Position numbers and translations under genes: made by a program. Below, piece by piece: positions 63,390 through 64,000 of a stretch of DNA of 64,000 nt. Below the pieces are notes generated by a model that saw only the letters and a list, made by a program, of their open reading frames with translations, was not told the DNA's origin and did not search any database. How positions within the stretch are numbered: position 1 is the stretch's first letter; the number at the start of each line of letters is the position of its first letter. The stretch is from Solirubrobacter phytolaccae (GTDB lineage Bacteria > Actinomycetota > Thermoleophilia > Solirubrobacterales > Solirubrobacteraceae), in contig NZ_JAPDDP010000040.1 in the NCBI RefSeq assembly GCF_027587195.1, forward strand, positions 1 to 64,000, in the 5' to 3' direction.

Positions 63390-63437
63390 TGGCAAGTCTA
63401 GAGTCGAGGCGACCCTGGACGAGTGGACGACTTGCCA
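63390..63437. promoter_or_regulatory. inverted repeat overlapping the lysC -10
   Basis: TGGCAAGTC (63390-63398) and GACTTGCCA (63429-63437), 9-bp arms 30 nt apart. The first arm overlaps the TAGACT hexamer of lysC. Confidence 0.45.
63395..63400 (-). promoter_or_regulatory. -10 TAGACT, leaderless start of lysC
   Basis: Minus-strand TAGACT, 7 nt, then GTG 63387. Confidence 0.55.
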
Positions 63438-63495
63438 CCTGGACCATTGGCCTGCAAGATGTTGCGTCGGGAGACAACGTCCGAGGGTGGAAGAG

Positions 63496-64000
63496 TTGGG
63501 ATCGAAACACGTGGCGCGGACCAGTGGCAGGGCCGCCGGCAGGACGGCAGTGGGCGCGATGCTTGCGCTCGCGGTGCTGCCCGCTGCCGCGCTGGCCGCG
63601 GACATCACGCGCAACCCCACGATCGCCGGGACGCTGCAGTCGGGGCAGCGGCTCACGGCCTCGGCCGCGTGGACGCCGCAGAACTCCCCGCCGACGTGGG
63701 CGTGGCTGCGCTGCACATCGCCGTCGGACTGGTGGTCATGCGACGTCGCCCAGAACGGCTCCAACTCCGCCTACGTGCTCACGCCGACCGACGCCGGCAA
63801 GTTCATGCGCGTGTGGCTGTCGGTGGGCTCGGGCCGCGATCGCGACGACGCCGTCTCGAACGCGACGGCCGCGGTGGCCGCCGTGCCGACCCCGACGCCC
63901 ACGCCGGCGGCGACGCCGGAGCCGACGCCCGTGCCCACCCCCGAACCGCCGCCCCCTGTCTTTGAGGCCGCGCCCGCGCCGGTGCAGACCCAGGCGCCGA
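63496..64000 (+). CDS. secreted Ig-like repeat protein, 3' end outside window
   Basis: At least 168 residues, open to the window edge. A signal peptide ([15 protein letters not shown]) precedes one Ig-like repeat beginning [20 protein letters not shown] and containing WAWLRC...[15 protein letters not shown]...[13 protein letters not shown], a repeat type frequent in surface proteins of this bacterial group; two Cys may form a disulfide. A Pro-Thr-Glu linker follows. TTG 63496 has GAGGG 8 nt upstream; GTG 63511 is an alternative. Confidence 0.72.
   Translation, partial: MGSKHVARTSGRAAGRTAVGAMLALAVLPAAALAADITRNPTIAGTLQSGQRLTASAAWTPQNSPPTWAWLRCTSPSDWWSCDVAQNGSNSAYVLTPTDAGKFMRVWLSVGSGRDRDDAVSNATAAVAAVPTPTPTPAATPEPTPVPTPEPPPPVFEAAPAPVQTQAP

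Overview
The window looks like a chromosome segment of a very high-GC actinobacterium. Thermoleophilia/Solirubrobacterales is my best guess; this is an inference from gene content and protein style, not a database match. Support includes the single-subunit glycyl-tRNA synthetase, a BTAD-type regulator, PucR and LCP proteins, a LytM peptidase with a Pro-Thr linker, repetitive secreted Ig-like proteins, a class E-like succinate:quinone oxidoreductase, and near-exclusive G/C third codon positions. Genes lie on both strands, are tightly packed (no gene-free stretch exceeds about 200 bp) and often overlap by ATGA/GTGA. I see no rRNA, tRNA, CRISPR array, insertion sequence or prophage.

Layout. 1-8981: end of an S55-like secreted protein, a nucleoside phosphorylase-LacI operon divergent from a secreted glycosidase, a PucR regulator and a DedA-PAP2 fusion. 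9058-12918: housekeeping operon metG-tatD-rsmA-ispE. 12989-16038: a cassette of K+ channel, lipoprotein, glutathionylspermidine-synthase-like ATP-grasp enzyme and DUF350 membrane protein, closed by a convergent DUF2314-like gene. 16035-19968: ketopantoate-reductase-like protein, then three secreted copper proteins (single cupredoxin, double cupredoxin, two-domain multicopper oxidase). 19947-26506: rsmI, ROK kinase, LCP protein, a giant BTAD regulator. 26508-29909: paired acyl-CoA dehydrogenases, EamA exporter, zinc-ribbon protein. 29948-34583: glyS and an SsuA/NMT1-type ABC importer. 34549-44478: metallo-hydrolase, plastocyanin-like protein, secreted trypsin-like protease, drug-type ABC exporter, LytM peptidase, NmrA/AraC pair, methyltransferase, aldo-keto reductase. 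44501-51386: hsp20-lon, EAL phosphodiesterase, RNase Z-like hydrolase, nhaA. 51582-60987: NAD(P)-binding protein, SRPBCC protein, AT-hook wHTH protein, mdh, site-2 protease, sdhA-sdhB-CCG subunit. 61100-64000: lysC-asd and the start of a secreted protein.

Signals that cut across genes: (i) at least twelve genes carry a TANNNT -10 hexamer (often TACGGT, TACGCT or TAGNCT) only 6-9 nt before the start codon, implying leaderless transcripts; (ii) seven convergent gene pairs overlap at their stop codons, three through a shared CTAG; (iii) a dispersed AT-rich palindrome family occurs once inside the ispE reading frame and again between two convergent genes; (iv) two hairpins place a start codon in the loop or at the edge of the stem, suggesting translational control.
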